From Haberlea rhodopensis (taxonomy: Eukaryota; Streptophyta; Magnoliopsida; Lamiales; Gesneriaceae), in the NCBI GenBank assembly GCA_907163345.1, contig CAJQUN010000024.1, positions 5,766,001 through 5,830,000 on the forward strand: a stretch of 64,000 nt of DNA. The letters are read 5' to 3'. Under the pieces are notes generated by a model that saw only the letters and a list, made by a program, of their open reading frames with translations, did no database searches and was not told the DNA's origin. A program made the translations under genes and the position numbers. Below are positions 1 through 11,924 of this stretch, piece after piece. Every line of letters starts with the position of its first letter. The first letter of the stretch is position 1.

Positions 1-497
1 AATTTTCGAATTTTTAAACATCTTCAGTTTCTGTTTTAAAAATTTTATTTTCGAAAAAAAAAAAAATTTTGATTTTTAAGAATTATTTTCGGATTTTTTT
101 CGATTTTCGTACAGTAAACCCTAAGCTTCAAGTCGTCGCCGCCGCCTGCCGCCACGATAGCCGTCGACGAGAATACCAATCGAACCGCCTCTTCCAGTCG
201 ATCCTTCTGCCAAAATTTCAGATCGATCGGATTCCGTTTGCTCTGTCAATTTCGCATTCGAAATCTAAGAACCCTAATCCCCAAATTATTTCGTTTCCCG
301 ATTTTCAGATCGTATCTTGATTTTTTTTTAAATTAAAAATTTTCTACAGATCCTCCAAGCAAGACGATCGATAGCCCTCTGTCAATTTTGGATTCCAAGC
401 TTCGATTAGGAATAATTTTGAAACCCTAAATTCGAGTTATGAACCCTAATTTCAGATTTTTTTAAAAAAAAAAAAAATTAAAAAAAAAATTTCCAGA
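1..497. other. AT-rich leader left of the truncated gypsy element
   Basis: Low-complexity stretch with long A and T runs (about 55-70 and 460-490) and a pyrimidine tract ending in CCAG just before recognisable gag sequence begins. I see no convincing gene; the 83-residue reading frame at 69-320 has no recognisable motif. It may be 5' untranslated sequence of the element or unrelated DNA joined by a deletion, because the N-terminal half of gag is missing at its right edge. Confidence 0.4.
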
Positions 498-2249
498 TTG
501 CAAAATCAGAAGCTAAGGGAATTTGAACACCTGACGCAAACTCCCGACACGTCAGTGGTAGAGTATACCGCAAAGTTCAACTCGCTAGGGACGTATGCAC
601 CAAGCATAATGGCAGACGAGTCCCTGAAACTACATCGCTTTAGGATTGGACTGAACAGTCGTACCCAATCCGCCATTGCGATTTTCGAGACCGCAAATTT
701 TGGAGATCTAATGGGAGCAGCCATCAGGGCTGAAGCAGACATTAAGCGTCGCGAGGAAGAATTTAAGCGCAAGCGACCCTCCATTAGTCAGCATACCTAT
801 AATGGTCAAAACTTCAAGAGGCCTAACCCGTCCAGTAATCAGCGAAAAGGACCAACGATAGGGCCAACCCAACAGAGGTACCCAAAATGTTCCAACTGTG
901 AATGCCTTAAGGGAAAATGAGCATGTTTCCGATGTGGGAAGATAGGCCACCGTATTGCCGAATGTCCCGAACCTGATATGAGGGGGACGACTGTAAGGAA
1001 TAACGGCCCTCCTAGTAAACCAAATGAGACTAAGCCGAACGCCAGAGTGTTTGCTATAACACGAGATGAGGCCGAGGACGCAAACGACGTTGTGGCAGGT
1101 ACCATTTATTTAAACGAATTACCTGCGTATACATTGTTTGATTGTGGTGCCACGCACTCGTTTATATCTAAGAGGTTTACTAAGAAACTAGCCCTTAAGC
1201 CTGAACTGCTTAGTGAACCATATAACGTAGCAACACCAGCCAATAAGACCCTTATAGCACATAGCATACATCGAGATTGTAATCTTAGTATTAATGAAAT
1301 CAAGTTTAATGCTGAGCTAATTCAACTCAAAATGGTGGATTTTGATGTTATATTGGGAATGGATTGGCTATCCAAACATCATGGAGTAGTAGACTGCCGT
1401 AACAAGAATGTTAAACTACGGACTCCATACGAGAAAGATATCGTATACCACGGCAAAACTAAGGAACAAAAATTCCTTCTGTCAGCAGCACAAACGTGGA
1501 AAGCGGTGAAGAACGGTGAAGAAGTTTACCTAGCTACAATAAGCGAGGTTAAAGAGGAAGATGAACCCAGGATAGAAGACATACCCGTTGTACAAGAATT
1601 TCCGGATGTCTTTCCTGAAGAGCTGCCCGGTTCTGTTCCAAACCGAGAATTGGAATTTGATATTAATTTGGTGCCAGGCGCTACACCAATTTCTAAGGCA
1701 CCATACCGAATGGCCCCAGCCGAACTGAAGGAACTTAAGGAGCAACTGCAGGAGTTATTGGACAAGAAACAAATCAGACCAAGTGTATCCCCATGGGGAG
1801 CTCCAGTGTTGTTTGTAAAGAAGAAAGACGGGAGCATGAGATTGTGCATCGACTACAGAGAGCTGAATAAGATCACAATCAAGAACAAATACCCTCTTCC
1901 AAGGATAGATGACCTGTTCGATCAACTCAAAGGCGCTAAAGTGTTTTCCAAGCTCGATTTAAGGACAGGCTATCACCAACTAAAGATTAAAGCAGAAGAC
2001 GTGCCGAAAACCGCATTTAGAACACGGTATGGGCATTACGAGTTCACGGTGATGCCATTTGGCTTAACAAACGCTCCAGCCGTATTCATGGATTTAATGA
2101 ATCGTGTATTCAAGCCATTCCTGGATAACTTTGTAGTAGTGTTCATCGACGACATACTCATTTACTCGTCGAGCAATGAAGAACACGAACGACACCTTCG
2201 TCTTACGCTCCAGACACTAAGAGAGAAAGGAGCTCTACGCCAAATTTAA
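498..2249 (+). pseudogene. gypsy gag (C-terminal part), protease and most of reverse transcriptase
   Basis: One frame runs through the whole span, broken by a TGA at 918-920. The left part is the C-terminal half of a retrotransposon gag (SVVEYTAKFNSLGTYAP). The TGA falls just before the CCHC zinc knuckle CFRCGKIGHRIAEC (924-965). Downstream is an aspartic protease with active-site FDCGATHSF (the family norm is DxGA; here D-C-G-A). Reverse transcriptase follows with RLCIDYRELNK, YEFTVMPFGLTNAP and the catalytic FIDDILIYS box near 2145-2170. The frame ends at 2249 because an extra base near 2228-2235 shifts it; homology continues in another frame. No real start codon is visible, as the gag N-terminus is absent. 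Confidence 0.85.
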
Positions 2250-4461
2250 TAAATGTGAATTTTGGCTAGAAAGCGTATCTTTCTTAGGACACATCATATC
2301 AAAAGAAGGCGTGTCAGTGGATCCTAAAAAGGTAGAGGCAGTTTTGGATTGGCATAGGCCAACGACAGTGACCGAAATCCGAAGCTTCTTGGGATTAGCT
2401 GGTTACTATCGGAAGTTTGTCGAAGGATTTTCGTCAATAGCAGTACCTCTTACCAGGCTCACACAAAAGAACGCAAAGTTCATATGGAGTGAAGAATGTG
2501 AGAAGAGCTTTGAGACTTTAAAGGAAAAGCTCTCATATGCACCTGTACTGGTATTACCAACTGAAGACATGAGTTTCACTATTTATAGTGATGCATCTAA
2601 AGAAGGACTAGGATGTGTACTCATGCAGGAAGGAAGAGTGATTGCTTATGCATCAAGACAGCTCAAGCCCCATGAGCAAAACTACCCTACGCATGACCTC
2701 GAGTTAGCCGCAGTAGTGTTCGCCTTGAAGATTTGGAGACACTATCTGTATGGCGCCAAGTGCGAAGTGTTCACGGACCATCAAAGCCTCAAGTACTTGT
2801 TCACTCAAAAGGAACTCAACATGAGGCAGAGACGATGGATCGAACTTCTAAAAGACTACGACCTCACTATTAGCTATCACCCCGGCAAGGCAAACAAAGT
2901 AGCAGATGCTTTGAGCCGGAAAGGCAAAGGGAAAATAATCTTAGCTACGGTCTCAGCCCGACCTTGTCTTCGAGAGACCATCAAGCTAAGCCAAGATCAA
3001 GATCCGAGCCTAACTAAGCTAAAAGAACAAATCAGGGAGAAGGAAATTACTGACTTCGAGATCGATAACAAGGGAATTCTGTGGATGAAAGGACGATTGT
3101 GCGTGCCAAATGTGAATAACATAAGACAAGAAATAATGTCTGAAGCGCACAAGTCAAAGTTTTCAGTCCACCCTGGGAGTACAAAGATGTACAAGGATCT
3201 GAAGGAAAGTTTTTGGTGGAACGCAATGAAAAAGGACGTAGCTGAATTTGTTGCCCGATGCTTAGTATGTCAGCAAGTGAAAGCTGAGCATCAGAGACCC
3301 GGAGGACTTCTTCAACCTCTGGAAATCCCCGAATGGAAATGGGATCACATCTCCATGGATTTTGTCGTGGGACTACCAAAGTCAAAGCAGAGCCATGACG
3401 GAATATGGGTAATTGTTGACAGACTAACCAAGTCAGCACACTTCCTACCAGTCCGCATGAACTACAACTTGGAGAAGTTGGCAACACTATATATGGACAA
3501 TATAGTGAGATTGCATGGTGTCCCAGTGAGCATACTATCGGACCGAGATCCTAGATTCGTGTCGCGTTTCTGGAAAAGCTTTCAGCAAGCTATGGGAAGT
3601 AAGGTAACTCTTAGCACGGCTTATCACCCACAAACTGATGGCCAGACGGAGAGGACAATCCAAACCCTCGAAGACATGCTAAGAGCTTGTGTATTGGATT
3701 TTACTGCAAATTGGAGTGAACTATTACCTCTAGTCGAGTTTGCTTACAATAACAGCTATCATAGTAGCATTGGAATGGCGCCATACGAAGCACTCTATGG
3801 GCGCAAATGTCGATCACCCTTATACTGGGATGAGGTAGGAGAAAGAGCTATCACAGGACCTGAATTAGTACAAGCTACTACTGACAAGATAGCCGTCATC
3901 AGAGATAGACTTAAGACAGCCCATGACCGACAGAAAAGTTGGGCTGATTTGAAAAGGAGACCCGTGGATATAGAGATTGGTGAGAAAGTCTATGTAAAGA
4001 TTTCACCAATGAAAGGGGTAATCAGATTTGACAAAAGGGGAAAGTTGAATCCAAGATACGTGGGACCATTTGAAGTTTTAGAAAAGGTGGGAACGCTAGC
4101 ATATAAAATAGCACTACCGCCAAATCTGTCAAGAATTCACAATGTCTTCCACGTATCACAACTAAGGAAATACATTGCTGACCCAAGCCACGTACTTGAA
4201 GCAGAACCCCTAGTAACTCAAGGGAATTTGGACGAAACCTTGAAATACGAAGAAATTCCAATCCGTATTCTGGATACCAAGGATCAAGTTCTGAGAAGAA
4301 GGACCATTCCTTACGTTAAGGTCCAATGGTCAAACCATACGGAAAGAGAAGCTACTTGGGAAATGAAAGAATCAATGCGGGAGAAATACCCCTATCTTTT
4401 CCAAAATCAAGTTGACTCGAGTTTCGAGGACGAAACTTCCAATAAGGGGGGAGGGATGTAA
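2237..4461 (+). pseudogene. gypsy reverse transcriptase end, RNase H, integrase and chromodomain-like tail
   Basis: Continuation of the polyprotein in a shifted frame; the open stretch with ATG runs 2311-4461. It contains RNase H (FTIYSDASKEGLGCVLMQ near 2575), the integrase zinc-binding HHCC region (HPGSTKMYKDL with CLVCQQ, near 3170-3280) and the integrase core triad (ISMDFVVGLPKS, ILSDRDPRFVSRFW, HPQTDGQTERTIQ). The C-terminal part ends in VKVQWSNHTEREATWE, a chromodomain-like module thought to steer integration in chromoviruses. Apart from the frameshift at its left edge this part is intact. The stop codon TAA (4459-4461) lies inside the first bases of the 3' LTR, so element and gene overlap there. 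Confidence 0.88.
4441..4456 (+). other. polypurine tract of the gypsy element
   Basis: Purine-rich run of A and G (one T) immediately upstream of the TG that opens the 3' LTR, the expected position of the plus-strand primer. Confidence 0.8.
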
Positions 4462-6685
4462 AAACCCGGATTCGAGGTTATCCAACATTGGAGGTAATTG
4501 TGGCAAGTTAAACTCTTTAACTAAAATTAGATTGGATTAGAGTTGAACTAGAACTCTAATTAATTTAAATAAAATAACTAAGAGTTTTGTGGGTGTCCAA
4601 TTCTTGTTAGATGATGTCCCACTTCTCCTAAAATTCTAGTCAAGAGTTGCACATCACCAAGGAGTCCAACTTAATTAAACCACTCTCGGTTTTATGTCAA
4701 ATAAACCGAAAGAAATCAGCAAAGGAAGTGCGTGCATCAACTTGTGTTTTGGCCAGATTTCCGTCTTCGTTCATGGCACGATTTTGGCTCGATTTGGTAA
4801 GATTTGTTCCCTCAATTTGGAAGACTCCAAGCCAAGTTAAACACCTACTTGGACACTCCTTAACCAAGCCAAAACTCCTTCTTGATAGCAGCATATCAGT
4901 GGAGAGAAAGTGTCCAAATCTGTCCAACATGATCCCGTTGTCTCAGCTTTTAACTCGCGTGGATTCGATCCAAGTCACATCTAATTGCAACCCATTAACC
5001 AAGGGTCCAAGCCACTACTAACCAAGAGACCTTCACCAAGCTAGAACCACAGAACCTCTCACCATAGTCTGAGAAAGATCCAAACAAAGAGAGGCAGCAA
5101 CTCGAGGATTCCTTCCTTGAGTAGGAGTCTGCAGATTTGTGTTTATCTAAACCAAGAGTCCCTTCACCCCTAAGATGCACGTTTTGCCTCTATAAAAGCA
5201 AGGGTTTGGCACCTCTTTCAATCACCAATTCACCTTCAACCAGCATCAAACAACCAAAGCATTCTGACCACCAAACCAGAAGCAGAAACCATCGAAATTC
5301 TGCACCAGCAACAGATTTCGATTCTGAATTACTTTCGCACCTCTTTCAAAGGCTGTTTCATCGTGTTGTGTCGTCAAACCAAACCGTGAGTTGATCCCAT
5401 AATCTGTCCAAGTAACCCAGGAAGGTTTAACCATCGAACCAAGCCAAGTCCGAACCAAAACCATCGAGTTTTCAAGACCTGTTCTGCCAGCAAGAGAGTT
5501 CTGTTTCTGTTGGGTTTTGGACAGAAACATTGAGTCGTTTTTATCCCAACTTTGAACCATCGAGTTTACCAGAAACCTTGTCCATAAGATCCTCTGTTTG
5601 TGTGTGAAATCTGACCAGAGTTCAAGCAAGAACCATCGAGTTCTAACCATCATACCACCAGCATAACAATCTGTAACCAAGTCGACCAAGTGGTGTGTTT
5701 CTGTTCCTTATTCGAAGCTTTCCCGTAGCAGTTGTCCATCGTGATTCCAGAAGTGAGTCAAGGGTTGAATCACGGTCCTTCTCGTGTTGTTCAAGATCCA
5801 AGGAGATAAGAATTCAAGTGTGTTATACCTCGATTACTCAAACACGCATCCAAGCACTGTAAGTGGGCTTTTGTTATATATATTCGTTTCGTTTTCTAAA
5901 ATCATATAGTATGTTTTGAAATCCCAATCGATATGTATTGTGTTGAAATTATGAAAGTATTATTTTGTAAGCACGTTAAACTCGAAATCTAATTGGATTT
6001 GGATCCCCATGACCCTGATGCGGTGGGATGTAACCGCTAAAAGAACCTTATACGGTGGTAATCCGTTGTTTCTGGATTATCCAGACCCTTTATTCGTGGG
6101 TTAGCCGATGTTATGACCTCATCTCTAGGAGGGTTAAGTCTAGAGACTGATATCAGTACCAAGAAGAGAGTAGAATGCTTTACTGTGCTTAAGTATATGA
6201 AAATTATGAAACGATATGTTATGTCATGGCTCGTAAGGGCAACCAAGTATGTTAAGATACATTCATATCGGTTTATGCAAGTTTTATGATACAAGTTTAT
6301 GAAAATTATGTATATGTATGATATCGATTGTCCCCCACTTGCTGAGTGTTTTCCAAAGCACTCAACCCCTTACTCTACATCCCCAGATAAAGCCGAAGAA
6401 GAATTAGAGCAAGAAGAAGAGCACCAATTTTGGGGTTGGTGAATCAAGTCCGCTGCGTAGTTCAAGATTTTATGTTTTAAAGTTTTCCAAGTTTTAAGAC
6501 AATTTTAGTTATTCAGTTGTTAAGTTTTAGTTTCACGTTTTTAATTCAGTTGTAAAGACAATGATTTCTTTATTTATGGAATATAGACTGGTTTTCAGTT
6601 ATTATGATATTACGAGGCTTATTGGTTTCCTAGTTGTAATGGAAATCAATGCCGGTGTTATTGACCCCGGTCTCGGGGCGTGACA
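4457..6685 (+). repeat. 3' LTR of gypsy element, 2229 bp
   Basis: Starts TGTAAAAACCCGG right after the purine tract and ends GGGGCGTGACA, giving canonical TG...CA ends. A TATA-like box TATAAAAG lies at 5191-5198, about 0.7 kb into the LTR. The small reading frames inside are not convincing genes. The partner LTR is outside the window, so neither age nor target-site duplication can be checked; the five bases to the right are CTTCT. Confidence 0.8.
5191..5198 (+). promoter_or_regulatory. TATA-like box in the gypsy LTR
   Basis: TATAAAAG preceded by a C-rich stretch, a typical core-promoter position inside a plant LTR. Function is inferred from position only. Confidence 0.45.
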
Positions 6686-7698
6686 CTTCTCATCTGGCAT
6701 TGAATGTGAATTATCTTGAACATTTAATTTATTCTATCATTATGCTTTCAAATTTTGTACGGTCCTTTCATTTATGTGTTCAAACAAAAAAAAAAAAGAA
6801 AGCGACAATGATTTTTTTGTTGTGTTTACGTGTATTGCATTGAACGGAGGCACATCCACACATTTGCTTCTGTTGAACCTTTCTTTCTCTGGTTTTTCTT
6901 GAATTTCTTATTGGATGAAAACCCATCTGAGGTGCGAACTGGAAAAAAAATTCATATTTATTTATTTATAAAAACTAAAATTTTGAACTGAATTATGTTA
7001 AAGTCACATCCTCTACTGGATTCGTGGTCCAGCCTTGCTCATATGGATCATCAACTTCTTTCTATCATACCATATTGGTTTAATTCGACTTGATCTTTGA
7101 AAGTGCCAGTCCAATATCATGTTCTCAAATCCGAAGACTCTTTTCTCCTTTTAGCATTTTAAGAACGAATATTGAAAAAAGCTGTATGAGATCAAGATGT
7201 CTCTGTATTATGTAATGTCATGGGGACATTTGAGTTTGTTTCGTATGGTTTGCCCCTGATATTTACTCCTTTTTTACAATTAGATTAGATGGGACGTTGA
7301 GTCACTGATTTGAAATCGCTGCTTCTATAATTAAATCTGTTCTCTTAATTGCTTTATTGGTTTCTCTGAAGGTCTGAAGGGGAGTGGAGTACAATTTGGT
7401 AGGATTCTTTACTTTCTGAAATAACTAGAAAAAGGAGAGTCCACCACAGAGCCAAGATATGCTTATTCTGACCCAGAGAGTCAAAATATAAATTTGCTTT
7501 TGCTGGCAACCAGGCAGGGATAACTGAAAAAGGTTAGAATTTTATGCGTGATTTATATATAAAAAAAATGCTAATTTCATGCCTCTAAATAAAATAAATC
7601 CCCCAACCCACCCGATTTTCTGGTCCGCAGCTGCTTAGGACGTACAAATGTAACGAATCTTGTATTTTGTTGTAGAGATACAAGGCTGATATACTGTT
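6686..7698. other. spacer between gypsy LTR and DUF1336 pseudogene
   Basis: About 1 kb of AT-rich sequence without a convincing reading frame, holding an A tract near 6786-6800. It is the upstream flank of the pseudogene that starts at 7699; no clear promoter motif is identified. Confidence 0.5.
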
Positions 7699-9151
7699 AT
7701 GGGTACTTGCGTCTCCTCACATGCTATAGCAAGTACACCACCAAAAACTGTCAAGGCAAAAAGGAAACACCGTGGACGCTTTTCAAAAACCATCATTTCA
7801 ATCCAGCCATGGATGGAAACGTAAAAAGGAAAAGCAATGCTGGTGCCCGGGTTTCTGATTTTGCTGTTAGCGAGTTTATGCACAGAACAACGACCTGCAG
7901 AAGATCCGGGGTCTCAAATTCCACTTTCCACCTCACTCAGTTGCAGTGGCACCATAGCCAAGTTGATGCTAATGGTATATCTTATAATCTTTTTAACTTC
8001 TGATTTTCTGTGAAATTAGCCGAGATGCTAGAATTACCTCATGGGGCAACATTAATTATAAGTCACTCTGTTCCAGACATAATTATTCTCGTTTACAAGC
8101 TATGATGACATAAACTAAATGTAATCTATGCTACATCCTCATCTTCAGCGTACCAAGTAGTCTGAGAAAATCTTGAGTAAAGTTTCAAACTTCATTAGCT
8201 ACTGAATCTTGGCAGCTTAAAATAATGTCAGATTTACTTTTTTATAGGTTTTTGTCAGGAAGCCAAGTGGTTTGACACACTCAGCTTTCTAGAGTCTGAC
8301 TCGGATGATGACTTTAGCAGTGTACATGGAGGTAAAATAAAATCAAATTTTTTTTCTCTATAAAGAAAAATTGATGATTTTAACAACCTTTCTTCAAGCT
8401 GCTGGCTTGAACAGCCATATTCTTGTTACTAATTCGATTGAACATGACGTTTTATTTGTTAATTCCATGATGTTTTCTCTTCTGTAGATTTTATTCCTTG
8501 TGTCTCCAATGGACAAGTGCTTCAATCTGAAACTTCATCATGTTTTGTATACAGCAAGCACAATTCCAAAGAATACCATGAAAGGTTTCTGAAAATAGAT
8601 TATGGCAAAACAGAGCAGTACTTGAGGAAAGACGGAGTGAAAGAATGCATATAAGCTTTAAATACCCATGGGGAAGAGCTTCTTGGTTTATTGCAGAGTG
8701 ACGAGTCTGATAGGAAAAGGAAGAAAAATTTAGACTGTGCCTATGCAAGTTTTAAGGTTGTGAAAGACGAGAAAAACGACCATGAGGAGAAAAGTGCAGA
8801 TGGCTTATTGAAGTCAGTCTTTCCCCGGTTAGCTCATTCTTTAAGTTTTAACGATGTGATCCACCACGACTCGAGTTCCTTCACACTATCTCATAGAAAG
8901 ATATCAACTGTTATTAGGCTCTCTGTTACGAGGACATCTGTTGATGGAGAAGAAACTAATGAACTTTGTAAGTATCTTGTGTGTGAAAATATAAATTTAT
9001 TGTTTGAGAAATTCTTCGAAGCAAGAGGTCAGAAGTTTGAATCTACTGACGCAATTAAGGTGGCATTGGGTAGTTATTTGTGGGCATTTGTTGCCAATCC
9101 CCAACCATATGCACGTCTATGCCTTGAATTATAATTTTGGGCATATATTCC

Positions 9152-9377
9152 TGTTGAAATATAGAATATTGATCTTAAAATAGATTAGGATATTTATGGA
9201 ATATTTGATTGTAAATAGATAATGATCTTTTGTTTTTAAAAGATCATTAGGATAGGAAATAATTGATATGGTTGGATCTATCTACCTAATTGGGTAGCAT
9301 ATCTCTCCTATAAAAGGAGATGTAATTATGTGAATTATTATATACAAGAAATACAATTTCTATCCTAGATAACTACA
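9152..9377 (+). repeat. copia 5' LTR
   Basis: Begins TGTTGAAATATAG and ends ATAACTACA (TG...CA). Contains CCTATAAAAGGAG near 9308-9320, a TATA-like core promoter. Identical by eye to the copy at 14261-14486. Confidence 0.95.
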
Positions 9378-9393
9378 TGGTATCAGAGCCAGG
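9378..9393 (+). other. copia primer-binding site (tRNA-iMet)
   Basis: TGGTATCAGAGCCAGG directly follows the 5' LTR and is complementary to the 3' end of plant initiator-methionine tRNA. Confidence 0.93.
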
Positions 9394-9435
9394 TTCAATC
9401 TTGAGTCTTTTCTTTCTCTGATTTTCTTCGCGTCG

Positions 9436-9850
9436 TATTGTTCATCGGCACTATTCATCGCGACGGCACTATTCACCGATACTGTTCATCGCGTCGGTAC
9501 TGTTCATCGCGACGGTACTGTTCATCGGTACTGTTCATCGTTTTTTTTTTTTTCCTGTTCAATCTGTATCCGATTGCAATTCTTCCCCGATCAACGCCAT
9601 AGAAAGTTTTTTTCTCGGTGATTTTTCCATCGATCTTCTGTCCGCGATTCAATCTGTTTTTCGATCAGAATTTTTTGCGCAATTGAGAATTGTTTCTCTG
9701 CGCATTGCTGCCTTTGATCGACATCTTATTTTCCGAAATTGAAGATTGTTTCTCGATCAGAATTTTTTACGCAATTGAGAATTGTTTCTCTGCGCATTGC
9801 TGCAATTGATCGACAATTGTTTCACGAAATTCAGAATTGTTTCTCTGAGT
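9436..9850 (+). repeat. short tandem repeats in the copia leader
   Basis: Between primer site and gag there are about five imperfect copies of a roughly 16-18-bp unit with core CTGTTCATCG (9436-9541), then a T tract. A second imperfect duplication of roughly 110 bp (cores ATTGAGAATTGTTTCTCTG and CGCATTGCTGC) covers about 9660-9850. These are non-coding leader sequences of the element. Confidence 0.7.
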
Positions 9851-9932
9851 GTTGCTGAACTTGCTTCCGCGTTTGACGTTTATCTCTGCGCTCTTATTTC
9901 ACGTCATCTTCCAGCAACCTAATTCCACCACC

Positions 9933-11924
9933 ATGAATCCAGGGTCAGATTCTTCTCACAATTCCTTCCAGTTAACCCACCATAAATTGAATGGGAAGAA
10001 CTATTTGGAATGGGCTCAGTCCATGAAACTTGCAATCGATGGCAAAGGTCGGTTAGGTTATCTGACTGGGTCGGAGGAATGCCCAAAAACAGATGATTCC
10101 AAGTTGAGTGCCTGGGGTTCTGCAAATTCGTTAGTAATTGCATGGTTGATCAATTCAATGGAGCCGTCAATAGGTAAACCATACCTTTTTCTACCCACTG
10201 CCAAGGATGTATGGGAGGCTGTCAAAGCCACCTACTCAGATTCTGAAAATTACTCCCAACTTTTTGCATTAAAACTTAAACTGTGGAAGTCTAGACAAGG
10301 CGATCGTGAGGTGACTGTCTTCTATAATGAGATGGTCTCACTTTGGCAAGAGTTGGATCAATGCTCCACCGATAAATGGGATTGCCCGACCGACAGTGTC
10401 CGATTCATGAAGAAAGAGGAAAGTGATCGGGTGTATCTCTTCTTAGCCAGTCTAAATACTGAATTTGATGACGTTCGATCTCGCATCCTTGGAAAAAGCC
10501 CGCTGCCCACACTGCGAGAGGCGTTTTCTGAGATTCGGCGTGAAGAAGCACGGCGGACAGTGATGTTAAAACCGAATACTGATACTAGATCCTCAACCCC
10601 TTTGGTAAATGACCATTCTGCATTTATCTCCAAGTATGGATCTGAACCTGCCAAGAAAGACAAGGACAAACCTTGGTGTGATCTTTGCAAACGACATTGG
10701 CATACACTGGAAACATGCTGGAAAATCCATGGAAAACCCCCAAATTTTAAGAAAAAATTAGCATCTACCAACCGAGCTCTACAAGTCTCCACCGATGACC
10801 AAGGGCCACAAAGTAATCCAGAATCTTTTCCTTTTAACAAGGAACAACTACTGCAATTGCACAAGCTCTTACAAACTTCTTCGACTCCACAAAATCCGTC
10901 AAATTCCACTGTCCAAACAGGTAGTACAGCCTCTGTACCAGCCTCGTTTTTTTCCAGCAGTATTCCTCGCCAAAACAGTCCCTGGATTGTCGATTCTGGG
11001 GCTACTGACCATATGACAGGTTGTTCCCATTCCTTTTCTACATATATTCCATCTGCAGGTCATAAACGAATTCGCCTTGCTGATGGTTCCACTTCGGCAA
11101 TTGCTGGAATTGGTAGTGTCAAGATCACACCCTCTCTCATTCTTCATGATGTTCTCCATGTCCCTACCCTTTCTTATAACCTTGTGTCATTGAGTAAACT
11201 AACTTCTATCCTTAATTGTCGTGCCATTTTTAACTCCTCTCAATGTGAATTTCAGGAAATGATCTCGGGGAGGATGATTGGCAGTGCTAGGGAGCATGGA
11301 GGACTTTATTTACTTGAAGATGGACCCATTGGACATCTTGTTAAAAACACCTGTTTGAACTCTATTTCGTTTTCTAATAATGTTATGCTTTGGCATTATA
11401 GGCTAGGACATCCAAGTTTTTCTTATTTAAAACAGTTGTTCCCTGATTTATTTAGCAATACAACTCCATCATTTTTCCGGTGTGAAATTTGTGAATTTGC
11501 AAAACATCATCGCTCAAATTTTCCTTCACGACCATATCAAGCTTCTAAACCTTTTTTATTAATTCATAGTGATGTTTGGGGACCATCTCGTGTCTCAACA
11601 ATGTTTGGAAAAAAATGGTTTGTTAGCTTTATCGATGATCACACCAGACTTAGTTGGGTATATTTGCTAAAAGATAAATCTGATGTCAAAGAGATTTTTA
11701 AAATATTTTATCAAATGGTTGAGACTCAATTTCAGGAAAAAATTCGGGTGTTCAGAAGTGACAATGGCCGTGAATACTTTAATGACTTTCTTGGGGATTT
11801 TTTTCTACAATCTGGCATCGTTCATCAAAGCACATGCCCCGATACTCCGCAACAAAATGGCATTGCTGAACGAAAAAAACAAACATCTTTTAGAAGTCAC
11901 CCGTGCCCTACTTTGTACACATAA
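9933..11924 (+). pseudogene. copia gag, protease and integrase (first part)
   Basis: The chosen start ATG at 9933 opens MNPGSDSSHNSFQL, a usual copia gag beginning; the frame is open further upstream but only through leader. Gag spans about residues 1-230 with a zinc-knuckle-like CDLCKRHWHTLETCWK near 10675. The protease active site is WIVDSGATDHMTG (about 10980-11020). The GAG_pre-integrase region has HYRLGHPSFSYL (11390s) and CEICEFAKHH. The integrase core starts HSDVWGPS and reaches FRSDNGREY and CPDTPQQNGIAER. At an A run about 11872-11880 the frame slips and terminates at 11924. The slip in a homopolymer could be a sequencing error, in which case the element may be coding-competent. Confidence 0.9.

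Larger units (their letters stand above)
498..6685 (+). mobile_element. Ty3/gypsy chromovirus (Tekay/Del-like), 5'-truncated
   Basis: Gag zinc knuckle, aspartic protease, reverse transcriptase, RNase H, integrase and a chromodomain-like tail follow in Ty3/gypsy order, then a purine tract and a 2.2-kb LTR. The C-terminal chromodomain-like segment (VKVQWSNHTEREATWE) and the long LTR fit the Tekay/Del chromovirus lineage. The 5' LTR and the N-terminal half of gag are not in the window. One in-frame stop and one single-base frameshift break the polyprotein, so this copy is not expected to be autonomous. Confidence 0.9.

Noticed and set aside
918..920. Programmed stop readthrough between gag and pol in the first gypsy element
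   Set aside because: The stop lies inside gag, ahead of the zinc knuckle, rather than at a gag-pol boundary, and the copy is truncated and frameshifted elsewhere.
11872..11880. Programmed frameshift at the A run of the copia integrase
   Set aside because: Frameshifting within integrase is not a feature of copia elements; a sequencing slip or mutation is simpler.
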